This document shows, in pieces, positions 17,230 to 25,988 of a stretch of 64,000 bases of DNA. Position 1 is the first letter of the stretch, and each line of letters starts with the position of its first letter. A program made the position numbers and the translations under genes. The notes under the pieces were generated by a model. It saw only the letters and a list, made by a program, of their open reading frames with translations. It had not been told where the DNA came from and ran no database searches. The stretch spans positions 62,001 through 126,000 of the forward strand of contig NZ_VANV01000017.1 in assembly GCF_022496765.1 (NCBI RefSeq), read 5' to 3'. Source of the stretch: Acidaminobacter sp. JC074 (GTDB lineage Bacteria > Bacillota > Clostridia > Peptostreptococcales > Acidaminobacteraceae).

Positions 17230-19359
17230 AAATCTTAGTAGTCTTGTTTTAAAGTCCCCTTTTTCAGGCATAAGTCCTATACCGATGTTCATCAAATAGT
17301 CACTGGTATATACACGGCCTTGATACTCGTATTTGCCATCTTCTAAGTCTTTTAATCTCAGATAAGTCATAGGCGCATTAGGAACAGAAAGCGCCCTATA
17401 ATAATAGACTAATACTTGGTCTTCATTAACAACTTGCCAAGCAGTCTCATTGCTGTTAAATGGCGATTTAAGCCTATAAAACTTCCCAAACTGAACAGTC
17501 TTTCTAATGGATTTATAATCCTCGATCTGCAACTTGATTTCATCTAACTCCTTCACGGTCAAGCTTGTTAAATCAAGTTCATAACCTAAATTACATGAAG
17601 CAGCTATATGGTAACGTGTTTCTAAAGATGTCATTCTATCAACTTGATGATTGGGAACAGCTGATACATGTGCCCCCATGGTTATAGGTGGATAGAAAAG
17701 ACTTGTACCATCTTGTATCTTAACACGTTCATGCGCATCTGTATCATCACTGGTCCATACTTGTGGCATGTAGGCAAGTATGCCCATATCAAACCTTCCA
17801 CCACCACCTGCACAGGCTTCAAATAAGATGTCAGGACACGCCTCTGTAATCCTTTTTAGGACATCGTATAAGCCGAGTATATAGCGATGGAATATCTCTC
17901 CTGATGCATAATGCTTTGAGCCAGGCTCTGTAATGTTTCTGTTCATATCCCATTTGACATATTCAATGTTTCCGTTCTTAAAAACCTCTATAAGGCTTTT
18001 TACGATGTAGTCTCTAACATCTTGTCTCGTGTAATCAAGTACCAACTGATTTCTAGTTTCAGAACGAGAACGTCCTACTTCATGAAGACACCAGTCTGGA
18101 TGATTCTTATACAGGTCACTCTTTTGTGAAATCATTTCAGGCTCAACCCAAAGGCCAAACTTTAGACCCTTTTCATTGATTTTCTTAGAAAGTCCCTCTA
18201 AACCAGATGGTATTTTATCTTTGTTGACATACCAATCTCCTAATGATGAGTCTGGTGAATTTCTTTTACCAAACCAACCATCGTCAAGTACAAACATTTC
18301 AGCGCCTACTTGACTGGCCTTGTCAGCAAGTTCTAGAAGTTTTTTCTCAGTGAAGTCGAAATAAGTCGCCTCCCAATTGTTTAATAGAATGGGTCTTTCC
18401 TTGTACTGGTGTAGACCTCTTAGGATATGGTCTTTGATAAAAGCATGAAAATTTTGACTCATTTTATTTAAGCCCTGACTTGAATAAGTCATTACAAGTT
18501 CAGGTGTTTCAAATGATTCACCTGGCTTTAAGTCCCATAAAAAATGAAATGGATTGATACCAAAGCCCACCCGTAATCGATTGTAATCATTAACATCTGT
18601 GACGCAAGAAAAATTACCACTATAAATTAGGGACATACCATACGCTTGCCCATAATCTTCATGACAGTCTTTTCTTATTATAGCGACAGCTGGATTTTGC
18701 TGATGTGAACTGTTACCTCTTTTAGAATCAACCATGCTGGTACCAGACCTGATATCTCTTTTTATAAGATGTCTCTCTCTCGCCCATGCTCCAGAAAGCT
18801 GCAGCATATCAAAATCACTGTCGGCAAAGTCTATTGAAGCAGACAAGGCCTTGTTGATAGTAAGTTTCTTATCTGTTTGGTTGATGATCTCTAGAGATCT
18901 GACAACTACGTCAAGTGACTCGTAAACAGAGTAATAGAGCTTGACATAGATATCGTATAAGGTATCTTTTAATGTAAGTTCTAAAGTCTCAACAAAAGGA
19001 CCAGACGTTGCTGATGGCAAGGTCTTTAAAATATGTTTGTCACCTATTTGGTGACTGATATAACGAAAATCAAAGACACGCCTATCATCTAATAGCAGAT
19101 CAATCATGGGTTCTGAAAAATCCGTGTGTCCATAAGTCGGACATTCACTTCTGAAATTATCTAATGAGAAATAAGATCCATCATTCAAGGGGTTACCAGA
19201 CCATGGTCGTTTGATTATGGGATTGACCATAGTGAAATCTTCATCGGTAACTTTTCCACCATAGTGTATATGTTCCAAATGACCGGATTCCGCGATTCTC
19301 ATAATATAACTGGTCTTATCAGTTTGTAAGTTAAAGACTCTATCTTTATATTTAATCAT
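17215..19359 (-). CDS. GH36 alpha-galactosidase
   Basis: A 715-residue cytoplasmic enzyme hydrolysing terminal alpha-1,6-galactose from melibiose, raffinose or galactosylated oligosaccharides. Length and motifs fit the ~720-residue tetrameric bacterial GH36 group: YLF-like N-terminal beta domain, NNWEATYFDF, FVLDDGWFG, GLWVEPEMI, nucleophile Asp in YVKWDMNRNI and acid/base Asp in WTSDDTDAHERV, then GAHVSAVPNHQ. No signal peptide, so substrate must be imported, consistent with the nearby ABC importer. Start: ATG 19359 with AGG 5 bases upstream; a GTG two codons earlier is less likely. Lies 68 bp after the GH95 gene and is probably co-transcribed with it. Confidence 0.93.
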   Translation of the reverse strand: MIKYKDRVFNLQTDKTSYIMRIAESGHLEHIHYGGKVTDEDFTMVNPIIKRPWSGNPLNDGSYFSLDNFRSECPTYGHTDFSEPMIDLLLDDRRVFDFRYISHQIGDKHILKTLPSATSGPFVETLELTLKDTLYDIYVKLYYSVYESLDVVVRSLEIINQTDKKLTINKALSASIDFADSDFDMLQLSGAWARERHLIKRDIRSGTSMVDSKRGNSSHQQNPAVAIIRKDCHEDYGQAYGMSLIYSGNFSCVTDVNDYNRLRVGFGINPFHFLWDLKPGESFETPELVMTYSSQGLNKMSQNFHAFIKDHILRGLHQYKERPILLNNWEATYFDFTEKKLLELADKASQVGAEMFVLDDGWFGKRNSPDSSLGDWYVNKDKIPSGLEGLSKKINEKGLKFGLWVEPEMISQKSDLYKNHPDWCLHEVGRSRSETRNQLVLDYTRQDVRDYIVKSLIEVFKNGNIEYVKWDMNRNITEPGSKHYASGEIFHRYILGLYDVLKRITEACPDILFEACAGGGGRFDMGILAYMPQVWTSDDTDAHERVKIQDGTSLFYPPITMGAHVSAVPNHQVDRMTSLETRYHIAASCNLGYELDLTSLTVKELDEIKLQIEDYKSIRKTVQFGKFYRLKSPFNSNETAWQVVNEDQVLVYYYRALSVPNAPMTYLRLKDLEDGKYEYQGRVYTSDYLMNIGIGLMPEKGDFKTRLLRFKKTS

Positions 19360-19427
19360 ATGCACCTACCTTTTCATGAATTATAACATCCCAGTAGATT
19401 TTGTACATGTACTTTTCTTTATAAGAC

Positions 19428-21671
19428 CTATCTTTTTGTACTTTTCCGTAGGTCATCAGCCTCTAGAATAAATCTTTCGTCATTTTCTACAAGAATCACT
19501 GTATGATTGACATAAAGTTTATAAGGCTTTTTTACCCCTTTAAGCTCAAGATACTCAACCATCCCTTTTTTCCAACGTATATCAATTTCTAAATTCTCTC
19601 TCAAACGAATCCCTTTAACATAACCTTCTTTGATACTTTCAGGTAAAGCCGGTAGGACATGAATTTCATCATCTATCTTTTGAACAATCATTTCGACCAT
19701 GCCAGCTAGCAAACCAAAGTTGCCGTCTATTTGAAAAGGCGGATGTGAGCTCAGTCCATTGTTGATCAAAGATTTTCTTGTAAACTGATTTAAGAGCTCT
19801 TCAACCAGAACCTTGTCATGACCTCTAGCAGCTAGAGCTATACCCCATGCACAAGACCAAGAGGTTTGACAACCCCCATGTTTGATTCTTGTCTTTAAGG
19901 AATTCATATGAGCTTCTACAGTACTATGATGAACATTGACCCTATGACCAGGATACAATCCACATAAGTGTGAAAGATGACGATGACCTGGATCTTTTTC
20001 CTTAAAGTCTCTTGACCATTCCATAATCAAATCATCTTTAATAGGATAATCAGGCAAGTTTGAAAGAACATCTGCAACTCTTTCTTTTAAGGAGATATTC
20101 CTATTTAAGATGTGCTCGATTTCAAGAAAGTCATTAAATAGCTGCCATATAATAACCATGTCCATGGTAGAGGATTTACTGACTGCACATGACTCACCCT
20201 TATGTAGAAAACTATTCTCAGGTGACGTACTTGGTGAAGTGGTCCATCCTCCATCATCATATAGCCAGTCTAGACAAAAGTTTACTGAACCTATAAGGAC
20301 ATCATAAATTTCCTCTAGAAAATTTTGATTTTGATTGTATCTGTAATGGTCTACTAGAAGGCTTGTCATCCAAGGTCCCCCCATTGGCCAGAAGCCGTAA
20401 GAGGCACTTTTAGCAGCAGGAATTGCCTTTTTCCATAAATCACTGTTATGGTGAACAGTCCATCCACTACAAGCAAGTGCTTTAGCAGCAACCTTACCTG
20501 TTATGGATAAGTCTTTTACCAAACTTACAAATGGCTCAAAGCAAGTTTCTAGTCCAACAGCATCCAAAGGCCAGTAGTTCATTTCCGTATTGATGTTTAA
20601 AGTATAATTTGATGACCAAGGCGGTTGAATCATAGAATTCCATATGCCTTGTAGATTCGTCGCCTGTGTTCCCTTTCTTGAAGCACTTATGGCTAAATAC
20701 TTGCCATAATGAAACAGCGTTTCTAAAAGTACAGGATCCAGTGATGTATGTGATTCTATACGTTCTTTAATAGGTGTACGATCAGCTTCACCAAAGGACA
20801 AGTCTGATTTTCTGCTCAGTTCTGTGAAGTCCTTTATATGGACAGAAAGACTATCAGCTTTCATGCACCTGTCTATTGTCTCTAATGTCTTCTCCACCGG
20901 GGCTATTGAAGCTGGTTTGGTAAAAGCGTCTATAAAGCTTGTATATCCCGTTAAGACAATTTTAGCTTGTGTTGCAGACTGGACAAACAGCCTCTGATTA
21001 TTTGTAGAAACAACACCATCTGTAAGGACTTTTATGCCAAATGAAAACTTCATGCCATCACCATACTCAACAGGTGAATCTGTTTCATGATGGGCAGGAT
21101 AAACCTGTATAGGTACCTCACCAAGAATTAAGAGTGATTCATAGTTTTCTTTTATCTCATGTCTTAAAAGGGAGTCCAGTTCAACTATAAATGACAATCT
21201 GTCTCTTCTACTTGCACTTAAGTCTATTATGAAAACATCGTCAACCTTTGAACAATAGTACTTTCTTTTATAAGTTGTCTTATCACTCGTATAAGTCATG
21301 TCCAATACACCCTTATCCAAGTCTAAGACACGTTCATAATCTTCATAGCTAGAAGGATGATTAAAACTGAGTGTCATCAAAGACATAGGCAAATAGGATT
21401 CAGAATATTCGCCTAGCATATTCTTATTCATAAAAAGTTGGGCTTGTCTCAAGTGGTTTTCATCAATCAGTCTTCTAGCTTCTAAAAGCGCCTGACTTGT
21501 ATCAAAACTTTCTCTCATATTGGGTTTGCCCGACCAAAGTGTATCTTCATTAAACTGAATTACCTCATGTTTTACACGTCCATAAACCATAGCTCCTAAT
21601 CTGCCGTTTCCTAAAGGACATGCTTCTTCCCACCTAGGTGCCCCTTCTTCAAAATAGATTTTTTTTCTCAT
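19428..21671 (-). CDS. GH95 alpha-L-fucosidase (or alpha-L-galactosidase)
   Basis: A 747-residue cytoplasmic protein with GH95 landmarks throughout: EEACPLGNGRLGAMVYG and EVIQFNEDTLWSGKP at the N-terminus, INTEMNYWPLDAVGLETC and TVHHNSDLW in the catalytic barrel, WTTSPSTSPENSF, and PPFQIDGNFG (catalytic Asp/Asn region). GH95 enzymes remove alpha-1,2-fucose (or alpha-L-galactose) with inversion, from milk or mucin glycans or xyloglucan side chains. No signal peptide. Start: ATG 21671 with GGAGG directly upstream; the longer frame begins 4 codons earlier inside that RBS. First gene of a unit with GH36, divergent from an araC gene. Confidence 0.92.
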   Translation of the reverse strand: MRKKIYFEEGAPRWEEACPLGNGRLGAMVYGRVKHEVIQFNEDTLWSGKPNMRESFDTSQALLEARRLIDENHLRQAQLFMNKNMLGEYSESYLPMSLMTLSFNHPSSYEDYERVLDLDKGVLDMTYTSDKTTYKRKYYCSKVDDVFIIDLSASRRDRLSFIVELDSLLRHEIKENYESLLILGEVPIQVYPAHHETDSPVEYGDGMKFSFGIKVLTDGVVSTNNQRLFVQSATQAKIVLTGYTSFIDAFTKPASIAPVEKTLETIDRCMKADSLSVHIKDFTELSRKSDLSFGEADRTPIKERIESHTSLDPVLLETLFHYGKYLAISASRKGTQATNLQGIWNSMIQPPWSSNYTLNINTEMNYWPLDAVGLETCFEPFVSLVKDLSITGKVAAKALACSGWTVHHNSDLWKKAIPAAKSASYGFWPMGGPWMTSLLVDHYRYNQNQNFLEEIYDVLIGSVNFCLDWLYDDGGWTTSPSTSPENSFLHKGESCAVSKSSTMDMVIIWQLFNDFLEIEHILNRNISLKERVADVLSNLPDYPIKDDLIMEWSRDFKEKDPGHRHLSHLCGLYPGHRVNVHHSTVEAHMNSLKTRIKHGGCQTSWSCAWGIALAARGHDKVLVEELLNQFTRKSLINNGLSSHPPFQIDGNFGLLAGMVEMIVQKIDDEIHVLPALPESIKEGYVKGIRLRENLEIDIRWKKGMVEYLELKGVKKPYKLYVNHTVILVENDERFILEADDLRKSTKR

Positions 21672-21768
21672 GTTTACCTCCATATCAATAATTATGATGA
21701 AATTTTCTTCAAAATGATATAAACTAATGATGTGAAAACATGGACTTATGTTGACAGAAAGGCATGGA

Positions 21769-22554
21769 ATGTATTATTTAAACTCCTATTATTTAAATCA
21801 ACCAATTGATATAAACATACAATTTGTAGTTACTGGAATGGAAAGGTGTCAACCTGGAAAACTGGTAGGACCTAAAATCGACAACTACTATACACTTCAT
21901 TTTATTACTGAAGGTAAGGGCTCATACACGGTTAAGGGCAAAACATATCACTTGAAACAAGATGATGGCTTTATGTTAATAGAAAACAAAGCCTGTACTT
22001 ATTTGCCACACCACATTGATCCTTGGACTTATTACTGGGTTGGCTTCAAAGCAGATGAAACTTTTATTAGATCATTTGTCGATTTAGATCAACCTGTCTT
22101 TAAAGCCAACAAGGCATCTAGTATCATAGCCAAGGAACTCTATCAGATTAGTCAATCAGATTGTAAAAAAGCAAGTAAAGATCTATATCTACAAGGAAAA
22201 CTTTATGAATTAATTGCTTCAATGACGACAAGTGACAACAGATCCTCAACCCTTTTCGACCAGGCAATTTCAATTATTCACCATGAGTATTCAGGTAAAC
22301 TAACTGTCAAAGAATTATCTGAAAGACTTCACGTAGATCGAACACATTTGTTTAAAATCTTCAAAGACAAACTGGGTCAGTCACTAAAGGATTATCTTAT
22401 AAAGTACAGATTAGACAAGGCCTATGAACTCATCAAGACTACCGATATTTCTATTAAGGTTATTGCACAGTCTGTAGGCTATAAGGACTATTCACTCTTT
22501 CATAGACTCTTTAAGAAATTGCATGGCATTACACCAAGGCAAATTAGAATGTAA
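21769..22554 (+). CDS. AraC-family transcriptional regulator 3 (MsmR/RafR-like)
   Basis: About 261 residues. The N-terminal sensor block (CQPGKLVGPKIDNYYTLHF, then WTYYWVGFKA) matches that of regulator 2, so they are paralogues. C-terminal HTH pair: LTVKELSERLHVDRTHLFKI and IKVIAQSVGYKDYSLFHRLF, ending GITPRQIRM. Two starts are possible: ATG 21748 and ATG 21769; the second has AAAGG 6-7 bases upstream and is preferred. Divergent from the GH95-GH36 unit with under 100 bp between them, so it is the likely local regulator of those enzymes. Confidence 0.85.
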   Translation: MYYLNSYYLNQPIDINIQFVVTGMERCQPGKLVGPKIDNYYTLHFITEGKGSYTVKGKTYHLKQDDGFMLIENKACTYLPHHIDPWTYYWVGFKADETFIRSFVDLDQPVFKANKASSIIAKELYQISQSDCKKASKDLYLQGKLYELIASMTTSDNRSSTLFDQAISIIHHEYSGKLTVKELSERLHVDRTHLFKIFKDKLGQSLKDYLIKYRLDKAYELIKTTDISIKVIAQSVGYKDYSLFHRLFKKLHGITPRQIRM

Positions 22555-22579
22555 AAAAAGCCAGTTAGACTGGCTTTTT
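22553..22579. terminator. Bidirectional terminator between araC 3 and punA
   Basis: The stem AGCCAGT (22559-22565) with ACTGGCT (22569-22575) has a TAG loop and is flanked by an A7 run and a T5 run, so it gives a U-tail on both strands between convergent genes. Confidence 0.85.
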
Positions 22580-22580
22580 A

Positions 22581-23393
22581 TTATAATTCACATATTAAGG
22601 CTTCAACCCATTTACACATGTTGACTGAAGCTATTTTTGCAATTTCAACAACTCTGTCATGAGAATGTTTCATCTCTTGAATACCAGTTGCCATGTTAGT
22701 AATACATGAAATACCTAATACCTTGATACCTAAGTAGTTGGCAACAATTGTTTCAGGTACAGTTGACATACCTACAGCATCAGCACCATGACGACCAATC
22801 ATTCTAATTTCTGCTGCCGTTTCATAGTAAGGACCAGTAAATCCAGCGTAAACACCTTCCTTGTAGTCAATACCAAGCTTATCTGCAACTAATTTTGCAT
22901 GGTTCATCAGTTCAATTGAGTAAGGCTCTGACATATCAGGGAATCTAGGACCAAATCTTTCATCATTATGACCCATTAAAGGATTGGTACCCATTAGATT
23001 AATAAAGTCATTGATGATCATTAATGTACCTGGTTCGAAATCTGTGTTGATACCACCACAAGCATTTGTTACCAGCATCTTTTCAATACCTAACATCTTA
23101 AATACGAATACTGGATAAGTAACTTCTTTCATATCATAACCTTCATAGAAATGGAAACGACCTTCCATACAAAGAACTGGTACGCCACCGATTTTTCCGC
23201 TTACTAATCTACCGGCATGACCCTTTACAGTTGATTGTGGGAAGTTAGGAATATCCTTGTAATCGATGTAAACCTTATCTTCAATAACATTTACCAAGTC
23301 ACCTAAACCAGATCCTAAAATAATACCAACCTTTGGTTGTTCCTTTAAAGACTTCTCAATGAATGCCTTCGACTCCATAACCTTATCGTACAT
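22581..23393 (-). CDS. punA: Purine-nucleoside phosphorylase (trimeric, PunA type)
   Basis: 270 residues; splits purine nucleosides with phosphate to base and ribose-1-phosphate. Motifs of the low-molecular-mass trimeric class: IILGSGLGDL (phosphate loop), TVKGHAGRLV, RFHFYEGYD, VTNACGGIN, GPYYETAAEIRM and GMSTVPE (base-binding Glu), and SCITNMATGI. Start: ATG 23393 with AAGGAGG upstream; the open frame begins 9 codons earlier inside the lacI gene. It overlaps the LacI gene by 11 bp, so both are co-translated and probably under the palindrome at 24369-24390. Confidence 0.93.
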   Translation of the reverse strand: MYDKVMESKAFIEKSLKEQPKVGIILGSGLGDLVNVIEDKVYIDYKDIPNFPQSTVKGHAGRLVSGKIGGVPVLCMEGRFHFYEGYDMKEVTYPVFVFKMLGIEKMLVTNACGGINTDFEPGTLMIINDFINLMGTNPLMGHNDERFGPRFPDMSEPYSIELMNHAKLVADKLGIDYKEGVYAGFTGPYYETAAEIRMIGRHGADAVGMSTVPETIVANYLGIKVLGISCITNMATGIQEMKHSHDRVVEIAKIASVNMCKWVEALICEL

Positions 23394-24357
23394 GTTTCCT
23401 CCTTGTGCTTTCGCGTTCATAAAGTTTGTATGGCAGTACTATCTTTGCCACACCTTTGCCATTTATTAAATTAAGTACCATTTCTCCTGAAACTTTTCCA
23501 CTATGGTAATAATCAAAATCTATACTTGTTAAACTCGGGTTGAACATCTTTGAGACGCTCATATTATCAATACCGGCTATATAATAATCCGCTATGGTGT
23601 CTTCATCTATAAAATACCTCATCATACCTAATGCTAAACGGTCCATGGCAGCAAATATAGCCTGGGTCTTACCAATTTTTTTTGCAATCTCATAACCTGA
23701 TTCATAAGTGATATCATCCACATAATATACAATGGGCTTAAGACCATTTTTTTTCATCAAGGCAGTGTAGGCATCCACTCTGAGTTTTCCTACCGCATGG
23801 CCCTTTGGCATGGCAACATGAGTGATTTCTTTACAGCCCATATCAATAAAGTACTGGACAATCTCCTCTGTTGCCTTTACATCAGGAAATGAAACAGATT
23901 TCTTAGTTAATCCTTCAGGCTCATGACCAAGGATGATAAGAGGGATCTTAAACTGGTTGATGTAAGCAACATGCTCAGGACTGTTATCTGTCGGGAAGTA
24001 GATAATGCCATCTACTTGCTTGCTTCTAAAGACATCCAGATTGCTCATGGCCTGAGAAGTATCTCCCTTAAAATCTGCAAGTATCATCTCATATCCATGG
24101 ACTTGCAAGGTAGATGAAATACCATCAACAATATCAGCAAACAAATCCAAACCAATGGCAGGCAAAAGAACCCCGATCAGTTTAGATTTTTTTGTATTAA
24201 GTGCCTGCGCTACAAGATTGGGTTGATAGTCATAATCCTTTAAAACCTGTTCAACCTTTTTTCTAAGCTTATCACTTACATTAGGCTTGTCATTTAAAAC
24301 TCTGGATACACTTGCTTTCGAAACGCCCGCAAGTCTGGCGATATCATCCATTTTCAT
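23383..24357 (-). CDS. LacI-family transcriptional repressor
   Basis: 324 residues. The DNA-binding head is MKMDDIARLAGVSKASVSRV, with hinge NLVAQALNTKKSKLIGVLLP. A periplasmic-binding-like sensor follows (~60-315: DLFADIVDGI, GIIYFPTDNSPEHV, AIFAAMDRLALGMM, IAGIDNMSVSKMFNPSLTSI). An effector-type sensor rather than a PurR-specific one is indicated; the ligand is unknown. Its own promoter region holds a 22-bp perfect palindrome of LacI-operator type, so autoregulation is likely. It is overlapped by punA, making a nucleoside- or ribose-linked effector plausible. Confidence 0.88.
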   Translation of the reverse strand: MKMDDIARLAGVSKASVSRVLNDKPNVSDKLRKKVEQVLKDYDYQPNLVAQALNTKKSKLIGVLLPAIGLDLFADIVDGISSTLQVHGYEMILADFKGDTSQAMSNLDVFRSKQVDGIIYFPTDNSPEHVAYINQFKIPLIILGHEPEGLTKKSVSFPDVKATEEIVQYFIDMGCKEITHVAMPKGHAVGKLRVDAYTALMKKNGLKPIVYYVDDITYESGYEIAKKIGKTQAIFAAMDRLALGMMRYFIDEDTIADYYIAGIDNMSVSKMFNPSLTSIDFDYYHSGKVSGEMVLNLINGKGVAKIVLPYKLYERESTRRKHVR

Positions 24358-24368
24358 AAAGTTCTCCG

Positions 24369-24390
24369 AAATTGTAACCGGTTACAATTT
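24369..24390. promoter_or_regulatory. LacI-type operator, 22-bp perfect palindrome
   Basis: Half-site AAATTGTAACC (24369-24379) and its exact reverse complement GGTTACAATTT (24380-24390) have the central CG typical of LacI-family operators. It is immediately upstream of the lacI RBS (GGAGA, 24363-24367) on the minus strand. It would block the lacI-punA transcript. No second copy was noticed elsewhere in the window. Confidence 0.8.
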
Positions 24391-24410
24391 TGATTAAAAA
24401 AATATTCTGA

Positions 24411-24434
24411 AGTCACAATTAATTAATTGCGACT
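24411..24434 (-). terminator. Possible weak terminator of the HD-GYP gene
   Basis: Read on the minus strand, AGTCGCAATT and AATTGTGACT form a 10-bp stem (one G-U pair) around an AATT loop, with a T7 run eight bases further on. It spans the HD-GYP stop codon. The stem is AT-rich, so read-through into lacI is possible. Confidence 0.4.
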
Positions 24435-25573
24435 CTTGAATTTCTTTTTTGTGCAGCTTCTAAACGCTCTTCTTTAGTAGCTTTAACATCCCACACATCT
24501 TCTATAAATAATATTTGGCTTTGTTCCAAATCGATTAGTTCGACATTTATTTTACCAGAAAGTAAATGATTATTCAAGACCCTTACAATTGGTCTTGCAG
24601 GATTCTTATGACGGTACTTCATAACAACACCAATTCTACCATCTGATAATATGATGCCTGTCCCCTCAGGATAGACTGCAATATTACCCAGTAAAACTGA
24701 ATAGACTTCAGGATCTATTCTATAAATAGCTTCAGCCATTAAAATATCCAAGGCTCTATAAATAGGCATCTTGTTTCTATATACACGGTCCGTGGTCATA
24801 GCATCATACATATCACAAACCGTTACAATACGTACATATGGTGGTATTTCAATACCTCGTAATCCATAAGGATAACCTGACCCATCTAATTTTTCATGGT
24901 GTAGTAAAATAATCTGCTTAGTTGTATAAGACAGACCTTCTATGGCCTCAAGAAGCTCATAGCCATAAGATGGATGTTTCTCTACTCTTTTTCTTTCATC
25001 GAAAGTCAGTTTACCTGGTTTTAAAATCAACTCTGATTCTACACGCACCTTGCCTATATCATGCAGTAAAGCACCCATTGCAATATTTTTTATATCTGCC
25101 TTATCATAACCCAAGGCTTTGGCAACGATAATTGATAAGACCGTTACGTTAACAGAATGTTTGTAGGTATAGGCATCTGTACCAATCAAATCTACCACAG
25201 TATAAAGAATATTCTCAGCATTTTCTAACTCTCTTAAAAGTTCATCTACAACATTCTTTACTAAAAGGATGTCCCTTTTAGAAATACCTGATTTAACACC
25301 CATTCTTTCATTGTGTAGTACATCATCAAAAACATGCTTCACAACACGTACAGACTCTTCAAGTTTCTCTTCACGAATAAGGCTCTTTGGTTCAATGTCT
25401 TCCATCAGCGCATCAAAAATATAGACATAGTCAATCTCATGTGCCAATAATTTGTTAAGCACATGTTTGTTGATAACCACGCCTTCTTTCAATAATAAGT
25501 TACCCTGTTCAGAATAAACAGGTTCAGCGATCATATTTCCAATTAAAATTTCGCTTACTCTTGCTGACTTCAT
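24419..25573 (-). CDS. HD-GYP domain protein, likely cyclic-di-GMP phosphodiesterase
   Basis: 384 residues without membrane segments. N-terminal ~1-60 is the small beta domain often found before HD-GYP (GNLLLKEGVVINKHVLNKLL). HD-GYP residues ~125-320 are complete: HSVNVTVLS, GALLHDIGKVRV, KHPSYGYELL, ILLHHEKLDGSGYPYGLRG (the GYP signature) and VCDMYDAMTTDRVYR. The last ~75 residues are an extra C-terminal domain. HD-GYP enzymes hydrolyse c-di-GMP to GMP. RBS GAGG. A sigma-28-like promoter (25608-25635) precedes it, so expression is probably tied to motility. A lone TATAAT box further up (25668-25673) could mark a second start. Confidence 0.92.
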   Translation of the reverse strand: MKSARVSEILIGNMIAEPVYSEQGNLLLKEGVVINKHVLNKLLAHEIDYVYIFDALMEDIEPKSLIREEKLEESVRVVKHVFDDVLHNERMGVKSGISKRDILLVKNVVDELLRELENAENILYTVVDLIGTDAYTYKHSVNVTVLSIIVAKALGYDKADIKNIAMGALLHDIGKVRVESELILKPGKLTFDERKRVEKHPSYGYELLEAIEGLSYTTKQIILLHHEKLDGSGYPYGLRGIEIPPYVRIVTVCDMYDAMTTDRVYRNKMPIYRALDILMAEAIYRIDPEVYSVLLGNIAVYPEGTGIILSDGRIGVVMKYRHKNPARPIVRVLNNHLLSGKINVELIDLEQSQILFIEDVWDVKATKEERLEAAQKRNSRVAIN

Positions 25574-25607
25574 CCAATACCTCGTTGTATAAATCGACCT
25601 AAAAGTG

Positions 25608-25635
25608 TTATCGGCTTATACAAATGATTTCTTTA
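25608..25635 (-). promoter_or_regulatory. Sigma-28 (SigD/FliA)-like promoter of the HD-GYP gene
   Basis: On the minus strand TAAA (25632-25635), a 16-base spacer and GCCGATAA (25608-25615) match the flagellar sigma consensus TAAA-N15-GCCGATAA in every conserved base except a spacer longer by one. It lies ~35 bp before the ATG. Confidence 0.6.
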
Positions 25636-25839
25636 CCTTTATCTACAGAGCTGTACCTCATAACACAATTATAGCTTAAAGCCTATTGCCTTGAAAAGAA
25701 AATTTGTATTTTTTTGAGTATCTGTAACATCTCTGACACACAAGATGTAGTTTATTTGACCTCAGGCAATTTTTTTTCTTACTACATGTAGAAAATACTT
25801 TTATTTTTGACCATTTTAGTTTATAATAATACATGGTTC

Positions 25840-25915
25840 GCTGACGTAGCTCAGCAGGTAGAGCAACGCCATGGTAAGGCGTAGGTCGTGAGTTCAAATC
25901 TCATCGTTAGCTCCA
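25840..25915 (+). tRNA. tRNA-Thr, anticodon GGT
   Basis: 76 bases including encoded CCA (25913-25915). Acceptor GCTGACG pairs with CGTTAGC (one G-U); D arm GCTC/GAGC; anticodon arm ACGCC/GGCGT around loop ATGGTAA with anticodon GGT, reading ACC and ACU codons; T arm GTGAG/CTCAT with TTCAAAT loop. A TATAAT at 25822-25827 is the likely -10 box of its promoter; the -35 is weak. Followed by a terminator. Confidence 0.96.
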
Positions 25916-25920
25916 GCGAA

Positions 25921-25957
25921 AAAACTCCAGGTCATTTGACTTGGAGTTTTGTTTTAT
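25921..25957. terminator. Bidirectional terminator between tRNA-Thr and the transglycosylase gene
   Basis: A 14-bp stem (25921-25934 with 25937-25950, one G-T pair) with a 2-base tip; arms AAAACTCCAGGTCA and TGACTTGGAGTTTT. GTTTTAT follows on plus; on minus a T6 run follows. Confidence 0.85.
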
Positions 25958-25988
25958 ATACCATATCTTAAAATAAAGCTCTTTCCTT

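Noticed and set aside
24358..24418. Purine riboswitch before lacI-punA
   Set aside because: The leader is too short and holds only the LacI-type palindrome.
25676..25897. 73-codon open frame on minus across tRNA-Thr
   Set aside because: It is antisense to the tRNA and its upstream region, and no RBS was seen.
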